Of a stretch of DNA of 50,232 bases, positions 1 through 9,006 are shown piece by piece. The notes under the pieces are model-generated. The model searched no databases. It was not told the DNA's origin and saw only the letters and a program-made list of their open reading frames with translations. Origin of the DNA: Bacteroidales bacterium (GTDB taxonomy: Bacteria; Bacteroidota; Bacteroidia; Bacteroidales; UBA12077); NCBI GenBank assembly GCA_027859205.1, contig JAQIBH010000127.1, forward strand, positions 1 through 50,232. The letters run 5' to 3'. Each line of letters begins with the position of its first letter. Positions within the stretch are counted from its first letter, which is position 1. A program made the translations under genes and the position numbers.

Positions 1-156
1 TAAGTTTTTCATATTGAATATTATTAATTAGTTAGTTACATACTTATCAAATTTACAAAAATTTTAACCATTAATGAATTTGTATCTTTTGTTTTACTGC
101 AATTTTCTCCCAAAAAAGCATTAATTTGGTAATTCTAAAGAAAACGATATTTTAAC

Positions 157-3100
157 ATGAGTTTATACCAAACATCCGTTCTTAAAAAACATCTCAACGA
201 TCTAAATTCAGAGATTATTGATAGCAAATACAAAGAATTTATCGAATATTTTGGAAATACCGAAATTCAACAAAATATTCGTGACTCAAAAGAAGAAGAG
301 TTTCAAGAAGGTTTTATTCGTGAGTTATTTGTTAAAATATTTGGCTATACTTTAAAACCAAATGCAGATTACAATATCGTTTTAGAAAAAAAGAATGTTG
401 ACGATAGTAAAAAAGCCGATGGAGCAATATTAAAAGATGATCATGTTGTTGCTGTTATAGAATTAAAATCAACACAAACAACCGATCTTGATAATGTCGA
501 AACACAAGCATTTGGATATAAAAATCACAATCCAAAATGTAAATATATTATTACATCAAATTTTGAAAAGATTCGGATTTATATAAAAGATGCAATTGAT
601 CATATAGAGTTTGATTTATTTAATTTACCAAAAGAACGGTTTGAGGTTCTATGGCTTTATTTTTCGAAAGAAAATATATTAACTGATATACCATTAAAAA
701 TTAAAGATGCTTCTGTATTACAAGAAGAAGATATAACAAAGAAATTATATGCCGATTATTCGAAATTTAGAACCGAAATTTTCAACAATATTATAAAAAA
801 CAATACAGAGCATGATAAGTTAATTCTGTTCAAAAAAACCCAGAAGTTACTTGATCGTTTTTTATTTATATTCTTTGCTGAGGACAGATTATTATTACCA
901 CCAAATTCAATTAGTGAAATTGTTAAACAATGGACAACACTAAAAGAAGATCTTGATGAATACGTTCCATTATTCGAACGATTTAAAAAATACTTTGGAT
1001 ATTTAAACACAGGATTTAAGGGCAAGAAATATGATATTTTCGCATACAATGGTGGTTTATTTGCACCTGATGAAGTTTTAGATAATATTAAAATTGATGA
1101 TGAAATTTTGCATCTGCACACAGTGCAATTAAGTACTTATGATTTTGAAACTGATGTTGATGTAAATATTTTAGGACATATTTTTGAGCATTCATTAGGT
1201 GAGATTGAAAACGTACAAGCAGAATTAGCAGGAGAAGAAGTTGACATACAAAAGACGAAACGTAAGAAGGATGGAATATTCTACACACCTAAGTATATTA
1301 CTAAATATATTGTAGATAATACTGTTGGTAAACTTTGTGCTGAAAAACGTTCAGATATTGGTATTGTAGATGAGGAATATGCTAAAGGTAGAAGAAATCG
1401 TAAAAAGGATATTGTTAAAAATTTAGATAATAAACTAACTCAATATCGAGATTGGTTGCTGAGCCTAACTATTCTTGACCCTGCATGTGGTTCAGGAGCA
1501 TTCCTAAACCAAGCACTAGATTTTTTAATTAATGAACATGCAAAAATTGACGAATTAAAAGCACAACTTCTTGGTGGTTCAATAGTATTTCCTGATGTTG
1601 AATCAAAAATACTTGAAAACAACATTTATGGTGTTGATTTAAACGAAGAATCTGTTGAGATAGCCAAACTATCGTTATGGCTTAGAACTGCTCAAAAAGG
1701 TCGTAAATTAACCACTTTAAGCGACCATATTAAATGTGGCAATTCTCTAATTGATGATCCTGATGTTGTTGGTGAAAAAGCATTTAATTGGCAAAAAGAA
1801 TTTCCAGCAGTATTTGCTAGAGATGGCTTTGATGTTGTTATTGGAAATCCACCATATGTAAGAGCAGAAAATATTAATAAAAATGAAAGAGAATATTATT
1901 TATCTAAAGAATCAAAATATAAATATACTTTCGGACGATTTGATCTCTATATATTATTCAATGAGTTAGGTATCTCACTTCTAAAGAAAGATGGATTGCT
2001 TTCGTACATTTTCCCTTCATCATTTTTTAATCAGAATTATTCAGTTAAACAAAGAGAGTGGTTTTTAAATGAACTTGATTTGTTAGAACTAATTGATTTG
2101 TCTGAAGTAGATGTATTTAAAGGAGTTGCTGTGCAAACAGCCATTATTGCTGTCAAAAATACAGTACCAAGTGTATATGTAACAGTAAGTAAACCTAAAA
2201 GTGAAAATCAATTTCTTTCTTTAGAAACAAATCTAATTGAAAAGGATGTATTGAGGTCTCTACCTAATTCTACATACAGAACTGATTTAAATGCAAGTAC
2301 CGTTCAATTAATTAATAAAATAAAAAATAATTCTAAAGTCTTAAATGATTTTTGTTATGTTGTTATTGGTGCTGTACCACATAATTCAATTACAGGTGCT
2401 TCTAAAGACCGATTAATTAAAAGTGAAAAAGAAAACGAAAGATGTAAAAAATATATTGAAGGCAAAAATGTAAAACGATACTTAATTAATTGGGATAATA
2501 AATATTTGGATTATCAGCCAGCAGAAATGCATCGTCCTAAATTTCCAGAATTGTTTGAAAACGACAAACTTTTAGTGCGAAATATTTCAACCACTGAAGG
2601 ACTTATGTGTGTATATGACGATAATCAATATTACGTGAATGATACGATGAGTGTTGTTATACCGTGGTGCAAACTTCAGGGAGTTAACCAAAGAGGAGTT
2701 ATTGGAAATTCGGAACAAATTACCTTATCAGAACAAAATTCACTAAAATTTAATTTATCAATAATTAACTCCAAATTACTAAATTACTATTACAAGTTAA
2801 TTCTTAGCAGTAATCTTCATGTATATCCTGAAGCAATTAGAAATTTACCTTTAAAACCATTATCAAAGGATTTGCAATTGCCTTACATTCATCATGTAGA
2901 AAATATTATTCTATTAAAACAAGAACTACATGATAATCAAAATAAATTCATTACGCTTTTAACAAATAAATTTAATATTGAAAAAATTTCCAATAAAATT
3001 AGAGATTGGTATTTAATAGATTTTAAAGAGTTTTTAAAAGAACTGAAAAAAAATAAAATTCAACTGTCATTAACTGACGAATCAGAATGGATACAATATT

Positions 3101-3231
3101 TTACCGAACAAAAACAAAAAATGCTTGAAATCATAAATAAAATAAATCATAGCGATAATGAAATTGATCAAATGGTTTATGAATTATATGGTTTAACAGA
3201 AGAAGAAATCAATATTATAAAAGAAAGTTAA
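157..3231 (+). CDS. Type IIG restriction enzyme / N6-adenine DNA methyltransferase (Eco57I-like fusion)
   Basis: A single-chain restriction-modification enzyme of 1024 residues that should both cut and adenine-methylate DNA. The N-terminal part has a PD-(D/E)xK nuclease pattern: D88 followed by E102-L-K104 in a VIELK strand. The methyltransferase core has the SAM-binding motif DPACGSGAF at residues 441-449 and the catalytic NPPY at 564-567, which marks N6-adenine methylation. The last ~400 residues should hold the TaqI-like target-recognition domain. About 1000 residues is normal for this fused class, and no separate specificity or methylase gene is needed. It is first in a run of six + strand genes, 9 bases before the next. 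The ATG start is clear. The recognition site cannot be read from the sequence. Confidence 0.9.
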   Translation: MSLYQTSVLKKHLNDLNSEIIDSKYKEFIEYFGNTEIQQNIRDSKEEEFQEGFIRELFVKIFGYTLKPNADYNIVLEKKNVDDSKKADGAILKDDHVVAVIELKSTQTTDLDNVETQAFGYKNHNPKCKYIITSNFEKIRIYIKDAIDHIEFDLFNLPKERFEVLWLYFSKENILTDIPLKIKDASVLQEEDITKKLYADYSKFRTEIFNNIIKNNTEHDKLILFKKTQKLLDRFLFIFFAEDRLLLPPNSISEIVKQWTTLKEDLDEYVPLFERFKKYFGYLNTGFKGKKYDIFAYNGGLFAPDEVLDNIKIDDEILHLHTVQLSTYDFETDVDVNILGHIFEHSLGEIENVQAELAGEEVDIQKTKRKKDGIFYTPKYITKYIVDNTVGKLCAEKRSDIGIVDEEYAKGRRNRKKDIVKNLDNKLTQYRDWLLSLTILDPACGSGAFLNQALDFLINEHAKIDELKAQLLGGSIVFPDVESKILENNIYGVDLNEESVEIAKLSLWLRTAQKGRKLTTLSDHIKCGNSLIDDPDVVGEKAFNWQKEFPAVFARDGFDVVIGNPPYVRAENINKNEREYYLSKESKYKYTFGRFDLYILFNELGISLLKKDGLLSYIFPSSFFNQNYSVKQREWFLNELDLLELIDLSEVDVFKGVAVQTAIIAVKNTVPSVYVTVSKPKSENQFLSLETNLIEKDVLRSLPNSTYRTDLNASTVQLINKIKNNSKVLNDFCYVVIGAVPHNSITGASKDRLIKSEKENERCKKYIEGKNVKRYLINWDNKYLDYQPAEMHRPKFPELFENDKLLVRNISTTEGLMCVYDDNQYYVNDTMSVVIPWCKLQGVNQRGVIGNSEQITLSEQNSLKFNLSIINSKLLNYYYKLILSSNLHVYPEAIRNLPLKPLSKDLQLPYIHHVENIILLKQELHDNQNKFITLLTNKFNIEKISNKIRDWYLIDFKEFLKELKKNKIQLSLTDESEWIQYFTEQKQKMLEIINKINHSDNEIDQMVYELYGLTEEEINIIKES

Positions 3232-3240
3232 GTACTGCCT

Positions 3241-3591
3241 ATGTCAGATAAATTAATCCCAAATAAATTTCTAATGATATATGATTTATATGATAGTAAT
3301 GATTATAGTAAATTTAAGTTTGGTAAAGGATTCACTATACAGGACGTAATTGTTATTATGGATATGGAATTAGAAGCAATGGATAAGTTTCATCCAAATC
3401 GATATTGGGGAGAAAATGAAGGCAAAATGATGCAACTTAGGAATTTCATCAAAGAATGGTATAAAAAAGATAAAATATTTGAAAAGCAATATCGATTAAA
3501 AATAGAAAAAGCCGAAAATGAAATTCCTGAGTATATGGATAAATTTCACAAACTAAGATTAAAAATTTTAAAGAATAAAGAAAGTAAGTAA
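3241..3591 (+). CDS. Hypothetical protein, island gene 2
   Basis: A 116-residue soluble protein I do not recognise. It is rich in Lys and Glu, and the C-terminal half (residues ~60-116) looks like long charged helices, possibly a coiled coil. There is no signal peptide or membrane segment. It starts 9 bases after the type IIG enzyme and its stop codon overlaps the next ATG (TAATG), so it is probably translationally coupled inside the same operon. Position suggests an accessory role for the restriction island, but nothing in the protein itself shows a function. Confidence 0.7.
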   Translation: MSDKLIPNKFLMIYDLYDSNDYSKFKFGKGFTIQDVIVIMDMELEAMDKFHPNRYWGENEGKMMQLRNFIKEWYKKDKIFEKQYRLKIEKAENEIPEYMDKFHKLRLKILKNKESK

Positions 3592-4394
3592 TGGAATATA
3601 TTCATGGAAAAAAATATGAATCGGAATACATTACCATAAAAGATGGAGAAAAAGTAGTATTGCAACCTGTTGTAAGAGATTTAACAGGATGCACTCACTT
3701 TGCTCCATTCATAGATAAGCATATTCAAGTAAATAAAATCGTAGTAAGCAAATCTGAAAAAGAAAATACCGGTGGGGTGGGTAGAGAAGAAGTTATTGTT
3801 GAAGCAGAATTAGTAATATTTGATAGATATCACATAAAAAAAAGAGAAGCAATTGTAAAGTATAAAACTTGGTCTAACTATACCAATATTCAACATTTTA
3901 CAGATTACAGTTTTCATAAAAGAATTGAATTAATGAATAAATTCATTGAATTAGGTGGCGATATTAATGATATTAAGATGGAATTGTTTAAAAACTTTTC
4001 AGATGAAATCGAGAATAACAGGTTAGCACTTATTTCAATGTTTAACGAAATTGAATTTAAGTTTTATAAATATTTAAGTTACGTACCTAGAAAAGATGAT
4101 ATAGTCATTTATGATGCAGAAATCAAGAATTACCCTTTAAATGACAATTATGCTTCCAATCTTTTTAAGAAATGTTTAAAAAAGTATGATACGGCATTTT
4201 TTGAAGAGAATAATATGATCAGTCTTGAAATTGGCTATAGTAGTGGGTGGTATGCAGATGTTGTTTCTGAGAGGATTGAAACAGATTACGATTTAAATTT
4301 TAAAAACGAATTGTTTAACCATTTAATTGAAAACTATGATCCTTTAGAGCATTCATTTGAATTACTTAAATCAGAAGCAGAGATATGGACTTAA
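3591..4394 (+). CDS. Hypothetical protein, island gene 3
   Basis: A 267-residue soluble protein with no family I recognise. The first third is predicted beta-rich, with alternating hydrophobic residues in the stretches around 15-30 and 60-90. The rest is mixed helix and strand, with a YSSGWYADV stretch near residue 220. There are no transmembrane segments and no evident catalytic motif. It overlaps the previous gene by one base and is followed after 27 bases by a membrane protein gene, so it sits in the middle of the island operon. Base composition matches its neighbours. Confidence 0.7.
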   Translation: MEYIHGKKYESEYITIKDGEKVVLQPVVRDLTGCTHFAPFIDKHIQVNKIVVSKSEKENTGGVGREEVIVEAELVIFDRYHIKKREAIVKYKTWSNYTNIQHFTDYSFHKRIELMNKFIELGGDINDIKMELFKNFSDEIENNRLALISMFNEIEFKFYKYLSYVPRKDDIVIYDAEIKNYPLNDNYASNLFKKCLKKYDTAFFEENNMISLEIGYSSGWYADVVSERIETDYDLNFKNELFNHLIENYDPLEHSFELLKSEAEIWT

Positions 4395-4421
4395 GGTTTA
4401 ACACATGTATCTTAAATAATT

Positions 4422-5435
4422 ATGGATAGATCTAATATAATATTTGCTAATCAGAAAGAAAAAAAGTGCATAGATTATTCTTTGCAGATAAGAAAGAAGG
4501 TTGCTAAAGAAGAGATTAAAAAACTAAAAAGAAAATACTTACCACTTTTTCTAACACCTACAAAATATATTCATTACTTTTTCTCCGATTCAACATTTAA
4601 AGGCATGTCAGTTCTGAAGTTAATATTTGTAATGCTTGTATTATCTATTCTTTATTTATTAACTACACCAATAGTTTTTATTTTCAGGTTAATTGAAATA
4701 ATTACTGGTAAGAAATCTAATATTAAGAATAAAATATATGATATTGAAGCAAGTTACAGTTTAGGTTATGATGTTACTGGGAATAAAACATTTTCGCAAT
4801 TATGGGATGATAAAGGATTAAGAAATTGGGGTGGTGGGCATATGCATTTATCAGGTCTTTCAAATGATCAGCAAATGGATTGTATGATATATTGGTTTGA
4901 AGTTCTTTATCGGAAAGATAAATCTGAAATAGACATCTTAATTGAACAAATCAAGCAAAGAATAAAGAAAACAATAGGAGAATTTTATGATGAACATCCA
5001 AATGGTCATGTTTTGCCTATGCAAGTTCATCAATTATTACCTGAGGAAATAGATAAGAAATATGGTAATTATGATCAATATGAGGGCGAAGCATTTAGTG
5101 AACTTAAAGATGATGAAGAATTAGTAAAATTATCTGAAAGCATTAAAAATGAGTATATAAATTTACCAACTAAATATCGAGTTCAGAAATTACTTGAAGC
5201 AAAAAAGTTATTAGTTGAATTTATTAATGAATACCCACAATTTAATACTGATAAATTTATAATCAACATTGGACAATTTTGGGAAGATGAGTATGCAAAC
5301 TCTTTAGATTTTTTATTTATTGAAATTATATATCCCAAAAGATATCGGAAAAGATTAATTCCAAAAAAATACAATGAATATAGAGTCTTTATGCATCCAA
5401 GGAAGTTTTATGATAAATATCGAGATAATTGGTAA
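4422..5435 (+). CDS. Hypothetical membrane-anchored protein, island gene 4
   Basis: A 337-residue protein with one long hydrophobic stretch at about residues 62-93, probably a membrane hairpin or anchor. Before it is a basic N-terminal segment (many Lys) and after it ~240 residues of soluble, acidic sequence. A WGGGHMHLSGLS stretch near residues 137-148 is distinctive, but I cannot link it to a family. A membrane-attached member in a restriction-type island is reminiscent of effector genes that act at the membrane; this is inference from position only. Confidence 0.7.
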   Translation: MDRSNIIFANQKEKKCIDYSLQIRKKVAKEEIKKLKRKYLPLFLTPTKYIHYFFSDSTFKGMSVLKLIFVMLVLSILYLLTTPIVFIFRLIEIITGKKSNIKNKIYDIEASYSLGYDVTGNKTFSQLWDDKGLRNWGGGHMHLSGLSNDQQMDCMIYWFEVLYRKDKSEIDILIEQIKQRIKKTIGEFYDEHPNGHVLPMQVHQLLPEEIDKKYGNYDQYEGEAFSELKDDEELVKLSESIKNEYINLPTKYRVQKLLEAKKLLVEFINEYPQFNTDKFIINIGQFWEDEYANSLDFLFIEIIYPKRYRKRLIPKKYNEYRVFMHPRKFYDKYRDNW

Positions 5436-5495
5436 TTAAATTTAAAACATTATGAGAATGAAGGAAGAGAAATATACCAAACTAAATATAGCAAG

Positions 5496-6890
5496 ATGAT
5501 ATATCCAGAATTTGAAACTGACATTCTGATTTCTGTTGAGAGCGATGTAGTTAAAGATTTTGTAGAAGAGGTTTTAGTAAACGGTTTAAAAGATTATAAA
5601 CTAAGTGTAGAAGTCTTAGTTATCAATAAACAGGAATCCTATATATCTGGAAATTGGATTTCAAGTACCTCCGTTATGAACTTGTATGTAAGCGATAATC
5701 TAATTAAAGAGTATGTTCTAAAATCAACAGATGATTTTGAATGTTTTATGAAAAACTTTAAGGTAATCATTCAACCCATTATTGAAATTTCTAAAATTGT
5801 AAATAAAGATGATGACTTAAAAATTGGAAGACCATTCTCTCTGTTTTCAGTATTCTATTGTAGTCCAGATAACTATAAGTTTCAATTTCTTTTTGACAAC
5901 TATGAAAGTGATGATGAATATTTAAATGCCTTAACTGATGTATTTAAAACTATTAATTTATATAATCAACCAAAGAAAAATAAGTTGAAGTCTATTATTA
6001 AAAAGACTTATTCTCAAAGTAACGGAATTAAATATTTTTTGTACAGTAAAAATAATTGGACGGCACTTGATCCATTAATAGAAATTGGTAAAGAAATTAG
6101 TGAGAATTATATTAAGAATGCAGATAAAAGAATTAGAAAACCTAGTGTAGTGCTGCATGAAGATAATTTTCGAAAATATATAATTTTTGATAAAAATTGG
6201 ATTTTGTCATTTGATAAACTTGAGACAATGATGATACGACCAAATGATGTATCACTTTATTCAAGCATTTGTGAAAATAATTTAGTAAAGGCAAAAAAAT
6301 TCTATGATGAGACAATAATTCCACGTTACAAGAGATACATAGGAGTATTTCCTTTAAGAGAGGAACAAGTGGAATACCTTGATTATTTCGAATTAATTAT
6401 TTCTGCACTTATATTTGCATATACTTCTTTAGAAGCATTTGCAAATATTTGTATTCCAAGTGGATTTGAATACAAAATTGAAAAAAGTGGTAAAACAACT
6501 ATATATACACTAGAAGCTATTGAAAGAGAATTTGCATTGAAGGATAAATTCAAAAATATCTTAAAGTCAATCTTAAACACACCTGATCCAACAGAAGAAA
6601 AATGGTGGAATGATTTTATTAATTTAGAAAATATAAGAAATGAAATTATTCATGCAAAACAATCAAAATCGGAAGTTAGATACTCTCAACTGTTGTCAAG
6701 GAAAATATTTAAAACTATTGCAATACATAAAGAAATAATAAGTTTTTATGGTAATTATATTTCCATGAATAAAAAAGAACTGTTAGAAATATTCCCATAT
6801 AATTTTGGATATGATAATATCATCCCGGGATTGACCGATAATGAGAATTATGAGAAATTCTTTAATCGTATCCATAATATTAAATCATAA
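5496..6890 (+). CDS. HEPN-motif protein, island gene 5
   Basis: A 464-residue protein of unknown family. Residues 377-389 read NLENIRNEIIHAK, which contains R381-N-x3-H386, the Rx4-6H signature of HEPN domains (often metal-independent RNases or toxin/antiphage effectors). It sits in a helical region (about 285-430) with a preceding helix rich in aromatic and small residues, as expected for a four-helix HEPN fold. The first ~280 residues are mixed alpha/beta and unassigned. A 60-base gap precedes it, the longest in the operon. Many HEPN proteins are non-enzymatic, so RNase activity is inference; the motif itself is seen. Confidence 0.65.
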   Translation: MIYPEFETDILISVESDVVKDFVEEVLVNGLKDYKLSVEVLVINKQESYISGNWISSTSVMNLYVSDNLIKEYVLKSTDDFECFMKNFKVIIQPIIEISKIVNKDDDLKIGRPFSLFSVFYCSPDNYKFQFLFDNYESDDEYLNALTDVFKTINLYNQPKKNKLKSIIKKTYSQSNGIKYFLYSKNNWTALDPLIEIGKEISENYIKNADKRIRKPSVVLHEDNFRKYIIFDKNWILSFDKLETMMIRPNDVSLYSSICENNLVKAKKFYDETIIPRYKRYIGVFPLREEQVEYLDYFELIISALIFAYTSLEAFANICIPSGFEYKIEKSGKTTIYTLEAIEREFALKDKFKNILKSILNTPDPTEEKWWNDFINLENIRNEIIHAKQSKSEVRYSQLLSRKIFKTIAIHKEIISFYGNYISMNKKELLEIFPYNFGYDNIIPGLTDNENYEKFFNRIHNIKS

Positions 6891-6919
6891 AATGATATAA
6901 ATTATTAAATGTTATCATT

Positions 6920-7288
6920 ATGGTTGAAATAACAAAAATAGGAGAGTCAAAGGTTACGAATAAATCATTTAAGGACGAACCTCAACAATACAGACATGTT
7001 TGGATAAAGGACTTGGAAAATGGGAAAGAGATTATTTATAATATCTTTTTTGATAAATATTTTCACTGGTGGAGAGAGATTGAGAGATTTCTTAATGATG
7101 AAATTAACGAATTACCGTTAATAAATGGAGAAATTATTATTCATGAAATGTTAGATATTTTAGTTATAGATGACGGTGTTAATTATAATCCTCCAGAATT
7201 AAAATATGAATCTTATTATTGGGATCAACATTGGCGTTTAGATAGGCGATATAGAAACTTTGAACCAAATTGGATTTGGGAAAAATAA
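6920..7288 (+). CDS. Hypothetical protein, island gene 6
   Basis: A 122-residue acidic protein rich in aromatic residues, with many Trp and Tyr in the last 30 residues (for example YYWDQHWRLDRRYR). There is no signal peptide, membrane segment or family I know. It begins 29 bases after the HEPN gene and is the last gene before a bidirectional terminator, so it closes the island operon. A small protein right after a HEPN gene could be a partner or antitoxin, but its sequence gives no direct support. Confidence 0.65.
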   Translation: MVEITKIGESKVTNKSFKDEPQQYRHVWIKDLENGKEIIYNIFFDKYFHWWREIERFLNDEINELPLINGEIIIHEMLDILVIDDGVNYNPPELKYESYYWDQHWRLDRRYRNFEPNWIWEK

Positions 7289-7301
7289 CTGGTGTTTAAT
7301 T

Positions 7302-7324
7302 TAGTGTCTAAGCGTAGTGTCTAA
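7302..7324 (+). repeat. Short direct repeat at island end
   Basis: TAGTGTCTAA occurs twice, at 7302-7311 and 7315-7324, separated by three bases. It lies between the last island gene and the terminator in front of tRNA-Asp. It could be a remnant of an integration junction or simply a small tandem duplication. Confidence 0.4.
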
Positions 7325-7330
7325 AAACAA

Positions 7331-7357
7331 AAAAGTCCTTGATAATCAAGGACTTTT
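7331..7357. terminator. Bidirectional intrinsic terminator
   Basis: A perfect 12-bp stem (7331-7342 with 7346-7357) with a three-base loop. It is followed by T-rich sequence on the + strand and preceded by an A-rich run that becomes T-rich on the - strand. It can end both the island operon and the tRNA-Asp transcript that converge here. Confidence 0.8.
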
Positions 7358-7369
7358 CTTTTCTTAGTG

Positions 7370-7443
7370 CGGTCTGGACGAGACTCGAACTCGCGACCTC
7401 CTGCGTGACAGGCAGGCATTCTAACCAACTGAACTACCAAACC
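7370..7443 (-). tRNA. tRNA-Asp (anticodon GTC)
   Basis: Read on the - strand, a 74-nt cloverleaf can be drawn: a 7-bp acceptor stem (GGTTTGG with CCAGACC), D arm GTTC/GAAT, anticodon stem CCTGC/GCAGG with loop CTGTCAC (anticodon GTC at 7409-7407), a T arm with loop TTCGAGT, and discriminator G. CCA is not encoded. The gene abuts the defence-like island and faces it tail to tail. Confidence 0.95.
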
Positions 7444-7481
7444 GTATTTGTAATAAGAACTTTCAATTTTTTAGGCTTGTT

Positions 7482-7522
7482 ATTCTAACCATCCCGATAG
7501 CTATCGGGAAAACTACCAAACC
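7482..7522 (-). pseudogene. tRNA-Asp 5' fragment interrupted by a palindrome
   Basis: Bases 7511-7522 and 7482-7491 match the acceptor/D-arm bases of the tRNA-Asp at 7432-7443 and 7418-7427 exactly (12 and 10 bases). The four bases between them in the real tRNA are replaced by 19 bases carrying an 18-bp palindrome. The fragment lies just upstream of the functional gene, in the same orientation. It has no anticodon arm or 3' half. Confidence 0.7.
7492..7509. repeat. 18-bp perfect palindrome
   Basis: TCCCGATAGCTATCGGGA is identical on both strands. Its GC-rich arms stand out from the AT-rich surroundings. It sits exactly inside the D-loop position of the tRNA-Asp fragment, so it looks inserted. 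Only this one copy is seen in the window. Confidence 0.85.
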
Positions 7523-7609
7523 ATTTACTTAATTGAGATGCAAAAATAGCTTATATTTTTAATTCACCAAAAGTTTTTGTAAATATTTTTATAAAAAATG
7601 CACTCTTTT

Positions 7610-8155
7610 TTACGCGGTTTTGTAAGTCTCAAAGATACTGAAATTTACACCTCCATATTTTCTGATATCAACAAACCCTAAATGTTTACTGAAATTTGTT
7701 TTATTGCCATGTTCAACTATTATCCAACCATTTTCTTTTAATATTTGTTGTTCGAAAATAAAACCAGGAATTGATTCAATATTTTTTAAATCATAAGGAG
7801 GATCGGCAAAAATAATATCAAATTTATCTTTACATGATTTTATATATCTAAAAGCGTCAGATTTAATAGTTTTTACATTTGGTAAGTCAAGTTCTTCAAT
7901 TGTCTTTCTTATGAAATGTTGATGCTTAAAATTACTTTCAATTGATACAATAGAAATACATTCTCTGGAGGCAAATTCATAAGATATGCTGCCTGTTCCT
8001 GAAAACAGATCAAGAACTGAAAGTTCAGCGAAATCAAAATTATTATTTAGAATATTAAATAGATTTTCTTTGGCAAAATCTGTAGTAGGTCTTGCTTTAA
8101 AATTTTTAGGTGGTCTTATTAACCTCCCTTTATATTTCCCACTAACTATTCGCAA
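7610..8155 (-). CDS. rsmD: 16S rRNA (guanine-966-N2)-methyltransferase RsmD
   Basis: A 181-residue SAM-dependent methyltransferase of the RsmD family, which modifies G966 of 16S rRNA in the assembled small subunit. The N-terminal MRIVSGKYKGR, the RPTTDFAKENLFNIL stretch, the SAM motif VLDLFSGTGSIS and the catalytic ADPPYD (about residues 116-121) are all present. Length is typical. Its start overlaps the end of the DUF3822 gene by ten bases, so it is the last gene of a three-gene - strand operon. Confidence 0.95.
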   Translation of the reverse strand: MRIVSGKYKGRLIRPPKNFKARPTTDFAKENLFNILNNNFDFAELSVLDLFSGTGSISYEFASRECISIVSIESNFKHQHFIRKTIEELDLPNVKTIKSDAFRYIKSCKDKFDIIFADPPYDLKNIESIPGFIFEQQILKENGWIIVEHGNKTNFSKHLGFVDIRKYGGVNFSIFETYKTA

Positions 8156-8994
8156 CTTTGTAAGTTAAATAAATTAGTACTCGAATGTGAAAGATTTTTA
8201 TTAAATGTATAGCTATACGAAAAATCTTCTGATAATTTATCGAATTTCACTTGACCAATAAAATCTTTTAGATTTGAATAAACAGATGATTTTTTGTCTA
8301 CTAAGCCTGATAATATTAACTCTATATTTTCCGGATTTAAATCAAATTGTTTAAACACATACATTATATAATAAATTATATCGGGATCTGTTTTATAAGT
8401 AAAATTATTATAAAGTAATAGTTTTCCATTCTTGGTTAGGCATATATCAATAAATATATCATTAATATTTACAAATACTTTTATTGATTCAGAATGATAT
8501 TTAAATAAATTTCTGTTAATAAAAGGTGTTTGTTGATTATAGAATTTTAATCCAGGGAATTGCTTTATAAAAATATTTGCAATTTGATTAGGTATAGCGA
8601 AAATACTATATGCATCAATATATTTAAGCTTATTAAAATGAATTTCATCAAGATCATCGAGTTTTTGATTAAATTCAAAATACTTCTTTAAATTATCCGG
8701 TTTAAAATAACTGTCGGGAATAAGTGTGTTTCTATTTGTGATCCAAATTAATTTAGAAATTTTATACTCTTGATTTAATAAATCATTCTTTGCCAGGTAT
8801 TCTTCAATAGTATTTAAATAATCATCAAATGATAAATCTGTATCGAAAATTTTATGTGAAAAAGCAATATACTTTTTTCTTACAGGATCAAGTATACAAA
8901 AAGAAAGTCCATCCAGACTCAGCTGAATGGACAAATAATATGATCGTGTTAGATTAATATCTAATGTTTCATCAATAAAAGCAAAATCTTGCAT
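8146..8994 (-). CDS. DUF3822 family protein
   Basis: A 282-residue soluble protein typical of the Bacteroidota-specific DUF3822 family. The start pattern (residues ~17-50, YYLSIQLSLDGLSFCILD, then a short strand-rich segment) is the recognisable feature. The fold is thought to resemble actin-like ATPases, but no nucleotide site is obvious to me. It overlaps rsmD by ten bases and is preceded by the pilin-like gene with a 12-base gap. Pairing with rsmD is common in Bacteroidota, and the function is not established. Confidence 0.8.
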   Translation of the reverse strand: MQDFAFIDETLDINLTRSYYLSIQLSLDGLSFCILDPVRKKYIAFSHKIFDTDLSFDDYLNTIEEYLAKNDLLNQEYKISKLIWITNRNTLIPDSYFKPDNLKKYFEFNQKLDDLDEIHFNKLKYIDAYSIFAIPNQIANIFIKQFPGLKFYNQQTPFINRNLFKYHSESIKVFVNINDIFIDICLTKNGKLLLYNNFTYKTDPDIIYYIMYVFKQFDLNPENIELILSGLVDKKSSVYSNLKDFIGQVKFDKLSEDFSYSYTFNKNLSHSSTNLFNLQSCE

Positions 8995-9006
8995 ATTATG
9001 ATATCC

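Larger units (their letters stand above)
7289..7609. other. Intergenic region between island and rsmD
   Basis: This 321-base gap contains, in order, the 10-base direct repeat, the bidirectional terminator, tRNA-Asp, and the palindrome-carrying tRNA fragment. The last ~85 bases are AT-rich and show nothing further. No integrase gene or clear att core is present. Confidence 0.8.

Noticed and set aside
1-156. Promoter for the type IIG gene
   Set aside because: TATCTTTTG at 83-91 resembles a -7 box but has one extra T and no -33 partner, so it was not listed.
157-7288. Prophage or integrative element
   Set aside because: No integrase, transposase, phage structural or conjugation gene is visible, so only an island of unknown mobility is supported.
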